Counted from the first letter of the stretch, positions 19,685 through 30,355 are shown. The stretch is DNA of 64,000 bases from Polynucleobacter sp. JS-Polo-80-F4 (GCF_018881965.1 NZ_JACVPI010000001.1:812018-876017), one strand, 5' to 3'. Notes: generated by a model from the sequence alone, not told the origin. Made by a program: numbers and translations.

Positions 19685-20911
19685 ATGAAGTTAAAGCAAA
19701 TAACCGCGTGTCTGGTTGCGGCGACCATGTTTGGTTCAAACCCAGTGTTTGCGCAAAGCGCACCAAAGGTCAGTGGCGACGTAGTGAAGATTGGCGTGTT
19801 GACCGATCTTTCTTCCACCTATTCTGACTTGGCCGGCCCTGGTGCTGTGATTGCAGCGAAGATGGCAATTGCTGATTTTTCTAAAGACGGCACCGTTATT
19901 GGCAAGAAGATTGAGCTTGTTAGCGCCGATCACCAAAACAAGGCTGATATCGCGGCAAACAAAGCGCGCGAATGGTACGACAAAGATGGCGTAGACGTTA
20001 TTGTTGAGCTGGTTTCAACTAACGTGGCTTTGGCGGTAATGGAAGTTGCAGAGCAAAAGAACAAAATTACATTGGTCTCTGGCGCAGCATCTTTGCCAAT
20101 CACCAACGAAAAATGTACAGCCAATAACGTTCATTGGACCTATGACACTTATGCTCTTTCTAACGGAACAGCCAAGGCAGTTGTAAAGCAAGGCAAAAAG
20201 AATTGGTACTTTATTACTGCTGACTATGCGTTTGGCGCTGCTTTGGAAAAAGACTCAACCAACGTTGTGACTGCAAACGGCGGCAAGGTGTTGGGAACAA
20301 GCAAGCACCCATTCCCTAATAGCGACTTTTCTTCTTACCTACTGAAAGCACAAGCTAGTGGCGCAGATGTTGTTGCGTTGGCCAATGCTGGTCAAGACAC
20401 TATTAATAGTGTTAAACAAGCTTCAGAGTTTGGAATTAACAAAAAGCAGACAGTAGTTCCTTTGCTAATGTTTATTTCTGACGTTCACTCTTTAGGCCTC
20501 AACTCTGCTCAAGGCATGTACCTTACAGAAGGTTTCTATTGGGATAAAGACGACAAGACTCGTGCATTTTCTAAGCGCTTTATTTTGCAGCACAAGCGTA
20601 TGCCTACAAGCGTTCAAGCCGGTGTTTACTCGTCAGTTCTTGCTTACTTAAATGCAGTTCAAAAAGCGGGCACCGATGACACTCAGGCTGTAATGAAAGC
20701 ATTGAAGTCTACAAACATTGATGATGGCCTCTTCAAAGGCAAGATTCGTGCAGATGGTAAGTTTGAGCATGACATGTACCTGTTGGAAGTTAAGAAGCCT
20801 TCAGAATCTACAAGCCCATGGGACTATTACAACGTTAAGGCCGTGATTCCTGCTGCCGAAGCAACACAACCACTTTCATTGTCACGATGCAAGCTGGTTA
20901 CTAACAAGTAA
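19685..20911 (+). CDS. ABC transporter periplasmic substrate-binding protein
   Basis: Type I periplasmic binding protein of the LivK class that captures the substrate for the importer. The 408-aa product has a signal peptide (about residues 1-23, ending PVFA before Gln24). The mature start VVKIGVLTDLSSTYSDLAGPGAV is family-typical, as is the later region around VVALANAGQDTINSVKQASEFG. It sits between the ATPase and permease genes with a GGAG-like ribosome binding site at about 19674. The binding pocket does not reveal the ligand by eye. Confidence 0.92.
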   Translation: MKLKQITACLVAATMFGSNPVFAQSAPKVSGDVVKIGVLTDLSSTYSDLAGPGAVIAAKMAIADFSKDGTVIGKKIELVSADHQNKADIAANKAREWYDKDGVDVIVELVSTNVALAVMEVAEQKNKITLVSGAASLPITNEKCTANNVHWTYDTYALSNGTAKAVVKQGKKNWYFITADYAFGAALEKDSTNVVTANGGKVLGTSKHPFPNSDFSSYLLKAQASGADVVALANAGQDTINSVKQASEFGINKKQTVVPLLMFISDVHSLGLNSAQGMYLTEGFYWDKDDKTRAFSKRFILQHKRMPTSVQAGVYSSVLAYLNAVQKAGTDDTQAVMKALKSTNIDDGLFKGKIRADGKFEHDMYLLEVKKPSESTSPWDYYNVKAVIPAAEATQPLSLSRCKLVTNK

Positions 20912-20927
20912 TTGATACCTATTTAGT

Positions 20928-21848
20928 ATGTTTGAACTTCTTGGAATAACCCCTCAAGGGCTGGTAGCCCAGCTCTTGGTGGGGCTTATCAATGGCTCGT
21001 TTTATGCCATTTTGAGTTTGGGATTGGCCATTATTTTTGGCCTTCTCAACATCATTAATTTTGCACATGGCGCTCAATACACCATGGGCGCATTTATCGC
21101 CTGGATTGGTTTAACTCAAATTAGCCAATGGTTAGGCTTTCCTGAGCTCTCAATTAATTATTGGTTTGCTCTCATTGTTGTGCCATTGGTTCTAGCTGGC
21201 TTTGGTTTAATCCTAGAGCGAACGATGTTGCGTCGCTTGTATCACCTCGATCATTTATATGGCCTATTACTAACGTTTGGTTTGGCGTTGATTATTGAAG
21301 GTATGTTCCGCCATTGGTATGGCATTTCTGGCGAGAGCTACCCAGCCCCAGAAATACTGCAAGGCGCCATTCCCCTAGAGTCTATCGGCATCATCTTGCC
21401 AAAGTATCGGGTGTGGGTGGTCGTTATCTCCTTGGTAGTTTGTTTCTCTACTTGGTATGTCATTGAGCGAACCAAGTTGGGCGCCTATTTACGCGCTGGA
21501 ACAGAAAACCCTAAATTACTGCAGGCTTTTGGTATTAATGTTCCGCTGATGATTTCTTTGGCCTACGCCTATGGCGTTGGCTTGGCTGGTTTTGCTGGTG
21601 TTTTGGCCGCACCAATTTTCCAAGTAAATCCTTTGATGGGTTCTAACCTCATCATTGTTGTTTTTGCTGTGGTGGTGATTGGCGGCATGGGTTCTATCAT
21701 GGGCGCCATTCTGACTGGCTTAGGATTGGGCCTTGTTGAGGGCCTTACTAAAGTCTTTTATCCAGAGGCTTCTGGCGTTGTGATTTTTGTAATCATGGCA
21801 ATTGTTTTATTGATTCGTCCTGCTGGACTGTTTGGGCGGGAGAAATAA
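20928..21848 (+). CDS. ABC transporter permease, LivH type
   Basis: Integral membrane permease subunit of the branched-chain-type importer. The 306-aa product is strongly hydrophobic with about eight membrane segments. Family landmarks are NGSFYAILSLGLAIIFGLLNIINFAHG near the N-terminus, and the cytoplasmic GAYLRAGTENPKLLQAFGIN loop that contacts the ATPases. The end is IRPAGLFGREK. It forms a heterodimer with the LivM-type product encoded 2 bp downstream. Confidence 0.93.
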   Translation: MFELLGITPQGLVAQLLVGLINGSFYAILSLGLAIIFGLLNIINFAHGAQYTMGAFIAWIGLTQISQWLGFPELSINYWFALIVVPLVLAGFGLILERTMLRRLYHLDHLYGLLLTFGLALIIEGMFRHWYGISGESYPAPEILQGAIPLESIGIILPKYRVWVVVISLVVCFSTWYVIERTKLGAYLRAGTENPKLLQAFGINVPLMISLAYAYGVGLAGFAGVLAAPIFQVNPLMGSNLIIVVFAVVVIGGMGSIMGAILTGLGLGLVEGLTKVFYPEASGVVIFVIMAIVLLIRPAGLFGREK

Positions 21849-21850
21849 GC

Positions 21851-22780
21851 GTGAATCCGAAAACAAAATTGCTTTACGGCATCCTCGTGTTGATTGCCCT
21901 GCTATTGCCGTTTCAGGACTTTATTTATCTTGTATTTGCAATGAAGGTATTGTGCTTCGCTCTTTTTGCCTGCGCATTTAACTTATTGCTTGGCTTTACA
22001 GGCCTTCTATCTTTTGGGCATGCTGCCTTCTTTGGAACCGCGGCGTACATCACGGCTTATTTTTGTAAAGAGGCCGGCTTATCTCCCGAGCTCGGGATCG
22101 TATTGGGGATGCTTGGATCAGGGGTTCTTGGTTTTCTGATTGGCTCGCTCGCCATTCGTAGGCAAGGTATTTATTTTGCAATGGTGACCTTGGCCCTGTC
22201 GCAAATGGTTTACTTCCTAGCGGTTCAGCTTCCCTTCACTGGTGGTGAGGATGGAATACAGGGCGTTCCGCGCGGCATGTTGTTTGGTCTGATCGATTTG
22301 AAAAACGATGTGGCGATGTATTACTTTGTTTTAGCTGTTTTCTTATTTGGTTTTGCTGTGATCATGCGCGCAGTGCACTCCCCGTTCGGTCAGGTACTTA
22401 AGGCAATCCGCGAAAACGAGCCTCGTGCAATTTCTCTTGGCTACGATGTTGATCGCTTTAAATTAATGTCCTTTGTAATTTCTGCAGCCCTTTCTGGTTT
22501 GGCTGGATCCATGAAGTCTTTGGTATTCCAGTTGGCAACATTGACCGATGTTCATTGGCACATGTCGGGCGAGGTTGTGTTGATGACTTTACTCGGCGGC
22601 ATGGGAACCATCCTTGGTCCTGTGGTTGGCGCCGGCATTGTTGTTGGTCTGCAAAACTACCTGGCAAACATTGGGTCTTGGAGCATGATTGCAACGGGAT
22701 TCATTTTCGTGATTTGCGTTTTAGCATTCCGTCGTGGCGTTGTTGGTGAAATTGCTGCGTACTATAAAAACAAAAACTGA
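21851..22780 (+). CDS. ABC transporter permease, LivM type
   Basis: Second membrane permease of the importer. The 309-aa product starts at a GTG two bases after livH. It carries the LivM-like NLLLGFTGLLSFGHAAFFG segment and the cytoplasmic coupling loop SPFGQVLKAIRENEPRAISLGYDV. The later TLLGGMGTILGPVVGA is also typical. About eight to ten membrane segments are visible. A strong hairpin follows the stop codon, so this is probably the last gene of the operon. Confidence 0.93.
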   Translation: MNPKTKLLYGILVLIALLLPFQDFIYLVFAMKVLCFALFACAFNLLLGFTGLLSFGHAAFFGTAAYITAYFCKEAGLSPELGIVLGMLGSGVLGFLIGSLAIRRQGIYFAMVTLALSQMVYFLAVQLPFTGGEDGIQGVPRGMLFGLIDLKNDVAMYYFVLAVFLFGFAVIMRAVHSPFGQVLKAIRENEPRAISLGYDVDRFKLMSFVISAALSGLAGSMKSLVFQLATLTDVHWHMSGEVVLMTLLGGMGTILGPVVGAGIVVGLQNYLANIGSWSMIATGFIFVICVLAFRRGVVGEIAAYYKNKN

Positions 22781-22811
22781 GTTTTTGTTTTCCTCTTATT
22801 ATTTAGTTTTT

Positions 22812-22836
22812 AGTACGGCGCTTTTTGCGCCGTACT
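22812..22836 (+). terminator. Hairpin at the end of the ABC importer operon
   Basis: Perfect 10-bp inverted repeat: AGTACGGCGC at 22812-22821, a TTTTT loop, and GCGCCGTACT at 22827-22836. It lies 31 bp after the LivM stop. There is no clean U-run after the stem on either strand, so it may act as an mRNA 3' end stabiliser or a weak terminator. Confidence 0.6.
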
Positions 22837-22858
22837 CATTTAATTAAAAGAGACTCTC

Positions 22859-23635
22859 ATCGAATTTTCAATTTTCATATGGCCGCTGCTTTTAGCAATG
22901 GCTTTCTTTGCCGGGCTAGTAGATGCGGTGGCTGGCGGCGGTGGCTTGATTCAGGTCCCCGCCTTATTTGCCGCGTATCCAGATGCTCCGCCCGCAACGC
23001 TACTTTCAACAAATAAAGTTTCTGCGGTTGGTGGAACTTTAAATGCTGCCAGAAAATATTTACGGCATGTGTCATTGCCGTGGGCAATTGTTTTGCCAGC
23101 AATCATTGCTGGCTTTGTTGGCTCTCTTGCAGGCGCAAATGCAGTTAGCAATTTCCCTGCAGAGCCTTTGCGTAAAGCATTGCCATTTGTGCTGCTGTTT
23201 CTTTTGCTATATACCTGGTTTCAGCCTTCACTTGGAGAGGCGCATGCGCCAAAAATTCTTGGACGCTTTCAGCAGGCCAAGGGCGTGGTTCTTGGTTTAA
23301 CCATCGGATTTTATGATGGCTTCTTTGGCCCTGGCACCGGAAGTTTTTTGCTATTTGGTTTTGTACGTTTCTTTGGCTTTGATTTCTTACACGCCTCTGC
23401 CGCAACAAAATTGGTAAACGTGGCAACTAACTTAGCAGCCATTTTGATGTTGGCGAGTCTTGGGCAAATTAATTGGACTCTTGGGTTTGCAATGATGATT
23501 GCCAATATTGCCGGGAGTCAGTTCGGCAGTCGGCTTGCAATTAAACATGGCAGCGCCTTTGTCAGAAAAGCCTTTTTAGTTATTGTGAGCGTGCTGATAT
23601 TGAAGTCAGCCTGGAATGCTTATTTTCCGAATTAA
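22859..23635 (+). CDS. TauE/SafE family membrane permease
   Basis: Inner-membrane protein of the sulfite-exporter TauE/SafE family, thought to move organic or inorganic anions. The protein is ~245-258 aa with about seven to eight membrane segments. The family motif AFFAGLVDAVAGGGGLIQVP opens it and a second-repeat GFYDGFFGPGTGSFLLF appears mid-protein. The first ATG (22898) falls inside the first membrane segment. The same frame is open from 22844, encoding the hydrophobic EFSIFIWPLLLA, so translation probably starts earlier at a non-ATG codon; the ATC at 22859 after an AAAAGAGA stretch is one possibility. The start given is uncertain. No neighbour identifies the substrate. Confidence 0.75.
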   Translation: MEFSIFIWPLLLAMAFFAGLVDAVAGGGGLIQVPALFAAYPDAPPATLLSTNKVSAVGGTLNAARKYLRHVSLPWAIVLPAIIAGFVGSLAGANAVSNFPAEPLRKALPFVLLFLLLYTWFQPSLGEAHAPKILGRFQQAKGVVLGLTIGFYDGFFGPGTGSFLLFGFVRFFGFDFLHASAATKLVNVATNLAAILMLASLGQINWTLGFAMMIANIAGSQFGSRLAIKHGSAFVRKAFLVIVSVLILKSAWNAYFPN

Positions 23636-23684
23636 ATCAATCACTTAGAAATATTTCTTTTGTTTTCCAGGTGTTTTGATGGAT

Positions 23685-23704
23685 TTTGTTTCACGTGAAA
23701 CAAA
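23685..23704. other. parS centromere-like site upstream of mnmG
   Basis: Contains the exact consensus 16-mer TGTTTCACGTGAAACA (23687-23702), extended to a 20-bp perfect palindrome. This is the ParB binding site known from many chromosomes. It lies 37 bp before the mnmG start and about 3.4 kb before parB. Confidence 0.95.
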
Positions 23705-23741
23705 CAAAATGCTATGATCATCGCCCTATCTGAGGCAAATC

Positions 23742-25664
23742 ATGCGTTATTCCAAAAGTTTTGATGTCATCGTAGTTGGCGGCGGCCACGCAGGGACTGA
23801 GGCCGCCCTTGCATCAGCACGCATGGGTTGCGACACCCTATTAATTACTCATAGCATTGAAAATCTAGGCGCAATGAGCTGCAATCCTTCAATAGGCGGG
23901 ATTGGCAAGGGGCACTTAGTAAAGGAAATTGATGCCATGGGCGGCGCGATGGCAGCTGCCACTGACGAGGCTGGTATTCAGTTCAGAATCCTCAACTCTA
24001 GTAAGGGCCCTGCTGTTAGGGCCACTCGTGCCCAGGGTGACAGGGTTCTATATAAGGCGGCTATTCGCCGCCGCTTAGAAAATCAGCCTAATTTAAGTCT
24101 CTTTCAGGCTGCGGTTGACGATTTATTGGTTAAGGGCGATGAAGTCCAGGGCGTAGTTACCCAAATGGGCCTGGAGTTCATGGCCAAAAAGGTCGTGCTC
24201 ACGGCCGGCACTTTCTTGGATGGAAAAATCCACGTGGGTTTAAATAACTACGCTGGTGGACGCGCGGGTGATCCTGCGGCGGTTTCTTTGTCGGCCAGAT
24301 TAAAGGAATTGAAGCTTCCCCAGGGAAGGCTAAAGACTGGCACTCCACCACGTATTGATGGTCGAACTATCGACTTTTCGGTCATGCTGGAGCAGCCGGG
24401 GGATTTAGATCCTGTGCCCGTATTCTCGTATTTGGGCCGTCCAGAGCAACACCCTAAACAGGTTCCCTGCTGGATTTCCCATACAAACGAAAAGACTCAC
24501 GATATTATTCGGGGCGGTTTAGACCGTTCGCCTATGTATACGGGCGTTATTGAGGGGGTTGGTCCCCGCTACTGCCCCTCAATTGAGGACAAGATCCATC
24601 GGTTTGCCTCCAGAAATAGCCACCAGATCTTTTTGGAGCCAGAGGGTCTAACAACCAATGAGTTTTACCCCAATGGGATTTCTACCAGCCTGCCTTTTGA
24701 TGTTCAGTGGGACCTGGTTCGCAGTATCCGCGGGATGGAGTCTGCAGTAATTGTCCGCCCTGGCTATGCAATTGAGTATGACTTCTTTGATCCACGCCAG
24801 CTCCGACATAGTCTAGAGACAAGAGTTATTGGCGGGCTTTACTTTGCCGGTCAGATTAATGGCACAACAGGCTATGAAGAGGCTGCTGCACAAGGAATGT
24901 TGGCCGGTATTAATGCTGGACTGGCGGCCAAAGGGAAGGAGCCTTGGTTACCAAAGCGTAGTGAGTCCTACATTGGCGTTCTGGTTGATGATCTAATAAC
25001 TCGCGGGGTTCAAGAGCCGTATCGCATGTTTACCAGCCGGGCTGAATATCGCTTAAGTTTGCGTGAAGATAATGCGGACATGCGCTTAACTACTATTGGG
25101 CGAGAGTTGGGCTTGGTGGATGACTATCGCTGGGAAGTATTCTGTAGAAAACAAGAGGCTGTTTCACGTGAAACATCTCGTTTACAAGATATATGGATTG
25201 GACCAAAACATGACGCTGCCCCCCTGCTGTCTCAGTTGCTGGGTCAAGATTTGTCCCACGAATGCAATTTAACTGAGTTATTAAGGCGTCCGGGCGTTAC
25301 TTATGAGGCAATTACTGCTTTGGGTAATGGAATGTGGGCTCCAGAAACCCTGGATGATGATCTTGGTTTGGCCGCTCAAATTAGCGATCAGGTAGAGATT
25401 TCAGTCAAATACCAGGGTTATATCGACCGTCAGGCAACAGAAATTGCTCGTCAAGAACACAATGAGTCCTTCCCCCTGCCCGAATCACTGGATTATTCGC
25501 TGGTTGTTGGCCTGTCTAAAGAGGTTCAACAAAAGCTCAATTTGCATAAGCCTGAAACATTAGGTCAGGCTGGCCGTATTTCCGGGGTCACACCCGCAGC
25601 CCTCTCCCTTTTATTGGTGCACCTGAAAAAAGGCTTGGGCCGCGCCCAAGAAACCCATGAGTGA
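23742..25664 (+). CDS. mnmG: tRNA uridine-5-carboxymethylaminomethyl modification enzyme MnmG
   Basis: FAD-dependent partner of MnmE that modifies U34 of tRNAs. The 640-aa product begins with an FAD-binding [19 protein letters not shown] motif. Further landmarks are [33 protein letters not shown] and the [14 protein letters not shown] segment; the C-terminal MnmE-binding helical domain ends at [20 protein letters not shown]. Length is normal. It starts the mnmG-rsmG-parA-parB group and overlaps rsmG by 8 bases. Codons for VSRET (about residue 474) form an exact parS palindrome. Confidence 0.97.
   Translation: MRYSKSFDVIVVGGGHAGTEAALASARMGCDTLLITHSIENLGAMSCNPSIGGIGKGHLVKEIDAMGGAMAAATDEAGIQFRILNSSKGPAVRATRAQGDRVLYKAAIRRRLENQPNLSLFQAAVDDLLVKGDEVQGVVTQMGLEFMAKKVVLTAGTFLDGKIHVGLNNYAGGRAGDPAAVSLSARLKELKLPQGRLKTGTPPRIDGRTIDFSVMLEQPGDLDPVPVFSYLGRPEQHPKQVPCWISHTNEKTHDIIRGGLDRSPMYTGVIEGVGPRYCPSIEDKIHRFASRNSHQIFLEPEGLTTNEFYPNGISTSLPFDVQWDLVRSIRGMESAVIVRPGYAIEYDFFDPRQLRHSLETRVIGGLYFAGQINGTTGYEEAAAQGMLAGINAGLAAKGKEPWLPKRSESYIGVLVDDLITRGVQEPYRMFTSRAEYRLSLREDNADMRLTTIGRELGLVDDYRWEVFCRKQEAVSRETSRLQDIWIGPKHDAAPLLSQLLGQDLSHECNLTELLRRPGVTYEAITALGNGMWAPETLDDDLGLAAQISDQVEISVKYQGYIDRQATEIARQEHNESFPLPESLDYSLVVGLSKEVQQKLNLHKPETLGQAGRISGVTPAALSLLLVHLKKGLGRAQETHE
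25160..25175. other. parS site inside mnmG
   Basis: Exact TGTTTCACGTGAAACA, embedded in the mnmG reading frame as gtt-tca-cgt-gaa-aca (Val-Ser-Arg-Glu-Thr). It lies 1.47 kb from the upstream copy. An exact 16-base match by chance in 64 kb is very unlikely, and with parAB next door a centromere role is well supported. Confidence 0.93.
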
Positions 25665-26325
25665 GGGGTTGCTCGCCTTAGGAATTGAGGACCTTGGCCT
25701 CGAGTTAAGTCCGACCAATATTGCTGACCTAGAGTTATTTTTGCAGGAAATGGGGCGCTGGAATCAAGTCCATAATCTTACGGCAATTGAGGGTGAGAAA
25801 GACTCTATTATTCTGCATCTCATTGATTCTATTGCAGTTTTACCAGTGTTAAGGCAGTTTCTGAAGGGCCCTTCCCCCAGGATCGCGGACCTTGGTTCTG
25901 GGGGCGGCCTGCCGGCAATCCCGATAGCTATTGTTCAGCCAGGGTGGCAACTTTCGTTGATAGAGGCTATTCGTAAGAAGACCGCATTCTTGCAGCACGT
26001 ACGTGGAAAGTTAAAACTTAAAAACATTGAAGTGCTCTGTGAGCGAGTAGAAGATGCTGCGGTGCAACAACCCGCGCAATTTGATGCGGTGATTTCTCGC
26101 GCGTTTACTAACCTCGCACGCTTTTTAGAGTTGTCATTGCCATTCTTAAAGCCAGAAGGCCTTGTATTCGCAATGAAGGCCAAGCGCGCTGATGATGAAA
26201 TGAAGGATGTTTGCATGGAAGACTGGCGCTTGGTTGCCGACGAACCTCTTCATATACCTAATTTAGCGGTGGAGCGACGCCTTTTGGTGTTGGCCCCCGT
26301 GAGAAAATCCACCCCCACCCTTTAA
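25657..26325 (+). CDS. rsmG: 16S rRNA (guanine527-N7)-methyltransferase RsmG
   Basis: Methylates G527 of 16S rRNA using S-adenosylmethionine. The 222-aa product has the cofactor-binding motif [16 protein letters not shown] near residues 77-92, the preceding [13 protein letters not shown] and the downstream [15 protein letters not shown]. Length is normal. It overlaps the end of mnmG by 8 bases and precedes parA by 19 bp, the standard origin-proximal order. Confidence 0.95.
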   Translation: MSEGLLALGIEDLGLELSPTNIADLELFLQEMGRWNQVHNLTAIEGEKDSIILHLIDSIAVLPVLRQFLKGPSPRIADLGSGGGLPAIPIAIVQPGWQLSLIEAIRKKTAFLQHVRGKLKLKNIEVLCERVEDAAVQQPAQFDAVISRAFTNLARFLELSLPFLKPEGLVFAMKAKRADDEMKDVCMEDWRLVADEPLHIPNLAVERRLLVLAPVRKSTPTL

Positions 26326-26344
26326 GTAAAACCAAAAAGTAGCC

Positions 26345-27115
26345 ATGGCCAAAATTTTCTGTATCGCAAATCAAAAAGGTGGTGTTGGCAAGACCACCAC
26401 TGCCGTAAATTTAGCCGCAGGATTGGCTGGGCTAAAACAGCGTGTTTTGCTGGTGGACTTAGACCCGCAGGGTAATGCCACCATGGGCTCCGGGGTAGAA
26501 AAAGCGGAGTTGAATAACAGCGTTTATCAAGTTCTCATTGGATTAGCGTCTGTCAAAGATTGCGCACAGCGTTGCGAAAGTTCTGGCTACGATGTGTTAC
26601 CCGCAAATCGTGATTTAGCTGGAGCAGAAATTGAATTAGTTGATATCGATGCGCGCGAATCTCGTTTGAAAGATGCGCTTGCACCAGTTGCCAATGATTA
26701 CGATTTTATTTTGATTGATTGTCCACCTGCGCTGTCGTTGCTAACGCTGAACGGATTGTGTGCTGCAAATGGTGTGATTGTTCCAATGCAATGTGAATAT
26801 TTCGCGCTAGAAGGCTTGTCTGATTTGGTGAACACCATAAAACAAGTGCATGCAAATCTAAATCCAGATTTGGTCATTATTGGTTTGTTGCGTGTCATGT
26901 TTGATGCGCGTATGACCTTGCAACAACAGGTTTCTGATCAGCTGCTTGAGCACTTTGGCGACAAAGTATTTAAGACGATTATTCCGCGCAATGTACGCCT
27001 AGCAGAAGCCCCTTCTTACGGGCTTCCCGGGGTTGCCTTTGATAAATCATCCCGCGGTGCAAAAGCCTATTTAGAGTTTGGTGCAGAGATGGTTGAGCGC
27101 ATCAAACACATGTAA
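26345..27115 (+). CDS. parA: Chromosome partitioning ATPase ParA
   Basis: Walker-type ATPase that binds the nucleoid non-specifically and moves ParB-parS complexes. The 256-aa product has the deviant Walker A KGGVGKTTTAVNLA (about 11-24), LLVDLDPQGNATMG, and the Walker B ILIDCPPALS. It lacks the long N-terminal DNA-binding extension of plasmid type Ia ParA, which fits chromosomal Soj. It pairs with parB 23 bp downstream and with two parS sites within 3 kb. Confidence 0.96.
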   Translation: MAKIFCIANQKGGVGKTTTAVNLAAGLAGLKQRVLLVDLDPQGNATMGSGVEKAELNNSVYQVLIGLASVKDCAQRCESSGYDVLPANRDLAGAEIELVDIDARESRLKDALAPVANDYDFILIDCPPALSLLTLNGLCAANGVIVPMQCEYFALEGLSDLVNTIKQVHANLNPDLVIIGLLRVMFDARMTLQQQVSDQLLEHFGDKVFKTIIPRNVRLAEAPSYGLPGVAFDKSSRGAKAYLEFGAEMVERIKHM

Positions 27116-27138
27116 TTTGTAGAAAGAAAATAAAGATC

Positions 27139-28029
27139 ATGGTTGCTATTAAGAAAAAAGGTTTGGGTAGAGGCCTTGAAGCTTTGCTTGGAGAAAAAAC
27201 ACAGCAAGCAAGTCCATCTACTGAAATCAATCGTTTGCCGCTAACTGCTTTGCAAGCAGGTAAATATCAGCCGCGTCAAAAAATGGAAGCGGGTGCTTTA
27301 CAAGAGTTGGCAGAAAGCATTCGTGAGCAAGGTGTAATGCAGCCTTTGTTGGTGCGCTTAGTTTCCCCTGGTAAGTATGAAATTATTGCGGGCGAGCGAC
27401 GTTTTCGTGCAGCAACAATTGCGGGCTTAAAAGAAGTCCCCGTTTTGGTTTCGGGCGCGGATGATCAAGCTGCTGCCGCAATGGCTTTGGTTGAAAATAT
27501 GCAGCGTGAGGATTTAAACCCTCTCGAAGAGTCGCAAGGTTTGGCCAGATTGATTGAGGAGTTTGGTTTTACGCACGAACAGGCGGCAAAGGCAGTGGGC
27601 AAGTCCCGTAGCGCTATTACCAATTTATTGCGCCTTGCCCAGCTGGCAAAGCCAGTGCAGGCTATGTTGTTAGCTGGTGATATTGATATGGGCCATGCCC
27701 GCGCCCTTTTACCGTTACCGGGCGCCAGTCAGGTGGCTTTGGCCCAAAGAATCTCTGCCCAAGGTTTGTCAGTTCGTGAAGCAGAGCGTATGACTGCAGC
27801 ATTGGTGATTGCGGGCGGTCAAATTGGCGACAAAAAATCTAAAAGTAAGCCTGGCAAATCTTCGCAAGGTGCCGATCCAGATATGCAGCGTTTAACGCAG
27901 GAAATAGCAGATTTAATAGGTTTAAGTACGGAATTTAAGCTCAAAGGCAAAGGCGGAGAACTCAGAATTCGCTTTAGTCAATTTGATGAGCTTGATTCCT
28001 TGTTAAAAAAGTTGGGCGTTGAGTCATAA
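27139..28029 (+). CDS. parB: Chromosome partitioning protein ParB
   Basis: CTP-dependent clamp that loads at parS, spreads on DNA and organises the origin for segregation. The 296-aa product has an N-terminal basic stretch ([14 protein letters not shown]) that normally stimulates ParA. The CTP-binding core includes [15 protein letters not shown] and [16 protein letters not shown], followed by a helix-turn-helix ([20 protein letters not shown]) and a C-terminal dimer domain. The GERRFRA motif is intact. It is the last gene before the ATP synthase operon. Confidence 0.96.
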   Translation: MVAIKKKGLGRGLEALLGEKTQQASPSTEINRLPLTALQAGKYQPRQKMEAGALQELAESIREQGVMQPLLVRLVSPGKYEIIAGERRFRAATIAGLKEVPVLVSGADDQAAAAMALVENMQREDLNPLEESQGLARLIEEFGFTHEQAAKAVGKSRSAITNLLRLAQLAKPVQAMLLAGDIDMGHARALLPLPGASQVALAQRISAQGLSVREAERMTAALVIAGGQIGDKKSKSKPGKSSQGADPDMQRLTQEIADLIGLSTEFKLKGKGGELRIRFSQFDELDSLLKKLGVES

Positions 28030-28057
28030 ATTCGGTAGAAAAATGTCCCCAAATCCT

Positions 28058-28086
28058 TTGACATATTGCACTGCACACACTAAACT
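28058..28086 (+). promoter_or_regulatory. Predicted sigma-70 promoter of the atp operon
   Basis: TTGACA (28058-28063) matches the -35 consensus exactly. A 17-base spacer leads to TAAACT (28081-28086), a fair -10. Transcription would start near 28093, only about six bases before the GTG of atpI. Confidence 0.6.
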
Positions 28087-28098
28087 TTCGGGGCTAAA

Positions 28099-28593
28099 GT
28101 GATTCCTCAAAAAAATCAATTTTCCGAGGTAAATGAGTGGGATGAGCCGGAAGAAGAAGTTATTCGGGTCTACAGCAAGGAAGAGATTGTTGCGCTGCAG
28201 CAAAGCGATGCAACAAAATACCGTGCCCTATCTCCTTGGAAGATTATTTTGGCCCAAGTGCTCATTACTGCTATCAGTATGGTGTTTTGGTCATTTTTTG
28301 GGGACCCGGTAGGGGTAAGCGTTTATACTCAGTCGGCCTTTTTAGGTGGTTTAATTAGCGTCTTGCCTACGACCTTATTTTTAATGAGGTTGGAGTTGGC
28401 AAAAAAATCGCAAATATTGAACCCAGGAAGATTTTTGGCTGCATTGGTATCTGGTGAATTTATCAAAATCGCTGTGACGCTGATGTTGTTTGTAGGGATT
28501 GCGTATTGCGTCCCTGGCGTGCTTTGGGTCCCTTTGTTGGTGACTTACCTGCTTGCTTTGAAGTGCGTATGGCTGGCGTGGTTGTGGCGCTAA
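28099..28593 (+). CDS. atpI: ATP synthase subunit I (AtpI)
   Basis: Small membrane protein at the head of atp operons, thought to aid c-ring assembly or ion supply. The 164-aa product has a ~47-residue acidic, hydrophilic N-terminal extension (EEEVIRVYSKEE), then about four membrane segments starting at PWKIILAQVLITAISMVFW. Sequence conservation in this family is low; the call rests mainly on membrane layout and position before atpB. The start is a GTG, and no clear ribosome binding site fits between the predicted promoter and this codon. Confidence 0.8.
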   Translation: MIPQKNQFSEVNEWDEPEEEVIRVYSKEEIVALQQSDATKYRALSPWKIILAQVLITAISMVFWSFFGDPVGVSVYTQSAFLGGLISVLPTTLFLMRLELAKKSQILNPGRFLAALVSGEFIKIAVTLMLFVGIAYCVPGVLWVPLLVTYLLALKCVWLAWLWR

Positions 28594-28630
28594 GTAGTGA
28601 AAATTGAGATTGAAACAAAGGACTAGTTAA

Positions 28631-29821
<1,191 letters not shown>

Positions 29822-29832
29822 TTGTTTTGGCG

Positions 29833-29854
29833 TGGATGACCAAGAGGTCATCCA
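29833..29854 (+). repeat. Hairpin between atpE and atpF
   Basis: Perfect inverted repeat TGGATGACC (29833-29841), AAGA loop, GGTCATCCA (29846-29854), starting 11 bp after the atpE stop and with no U-run. It is more likely an mRNA-stabilising or processing element than a terminator. Confidence 0.65.
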
Positions 29855-29884
29855 ACTGTTCTCAACAATACTGAAAGGAATATC

Positions 29885-30355
29885 GTGAATCTGAACGCGA
29901 CCCTATTCGCGCAAATGATCGTTTTCTTCGTCTTATGGTGGGTTGTTGCACGCTTTGTGTGGCCACCGCTAGTTAAGGCGTTAGATGAGCGTTCAAGCAA
30001 AATTGCTGATGGTTTAGCTGCTGCCGAGCGCGGTAAAGAAGCACTCGCATTAGCCAGCAATGAAGCTGAGCAAGAATTAACTAAAGCACGCCAAGAAGGT
30101 GTTCAACGTGTTGCCGAAGCTGAAAAGCGTGCACAAATGTCAGCCGAAGAAATCCGCGCTAACGCACAAGCTGAAGCAGCTCGAATCATTTCTCAAGCTA
30201 AGCAAGATGCAGACCAACAGGTAACGCGTGCACGTGAAGTGTTGCGCGCTGAAGTTGCTGTTCTTGCTGTTAAAGGCGCTGAGCAAATTTTGCGTCGTGA
30301 AGTTGATGCAAAAGCTCACGGCCAGTTGCTTGATCAACTAAAGGCAGAACTTTGA
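29885..30355 (+). CDS. atpF: ATP synthase subunit b
   Basis: Peripheral stalk subunit joining F0 to F1. The 156-aa product has one N-terminal membrane helix ([21 protein letters not shown]) and then a long charged Ala/Glu/Gln-rich coiled coil. The GTG start follows AAAGGA. The stop lies one base before the atpH ATG, implying coupled translation with the delta subunit it binds. Confidence 0.95.
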   Translation: MNLNATLFAQMIVFFVLWWVVARFVWPPLVKALDERSSKIADGLAAAERGKEALALASNEAEQELTKARQEGVQRVAEAEKRAQMSAEEIRANAQAEAARIISQAKQDADQQVTRAREVLRAEVAVLAVKGAEQILRREVDAKAHGQLLDQLKAEL

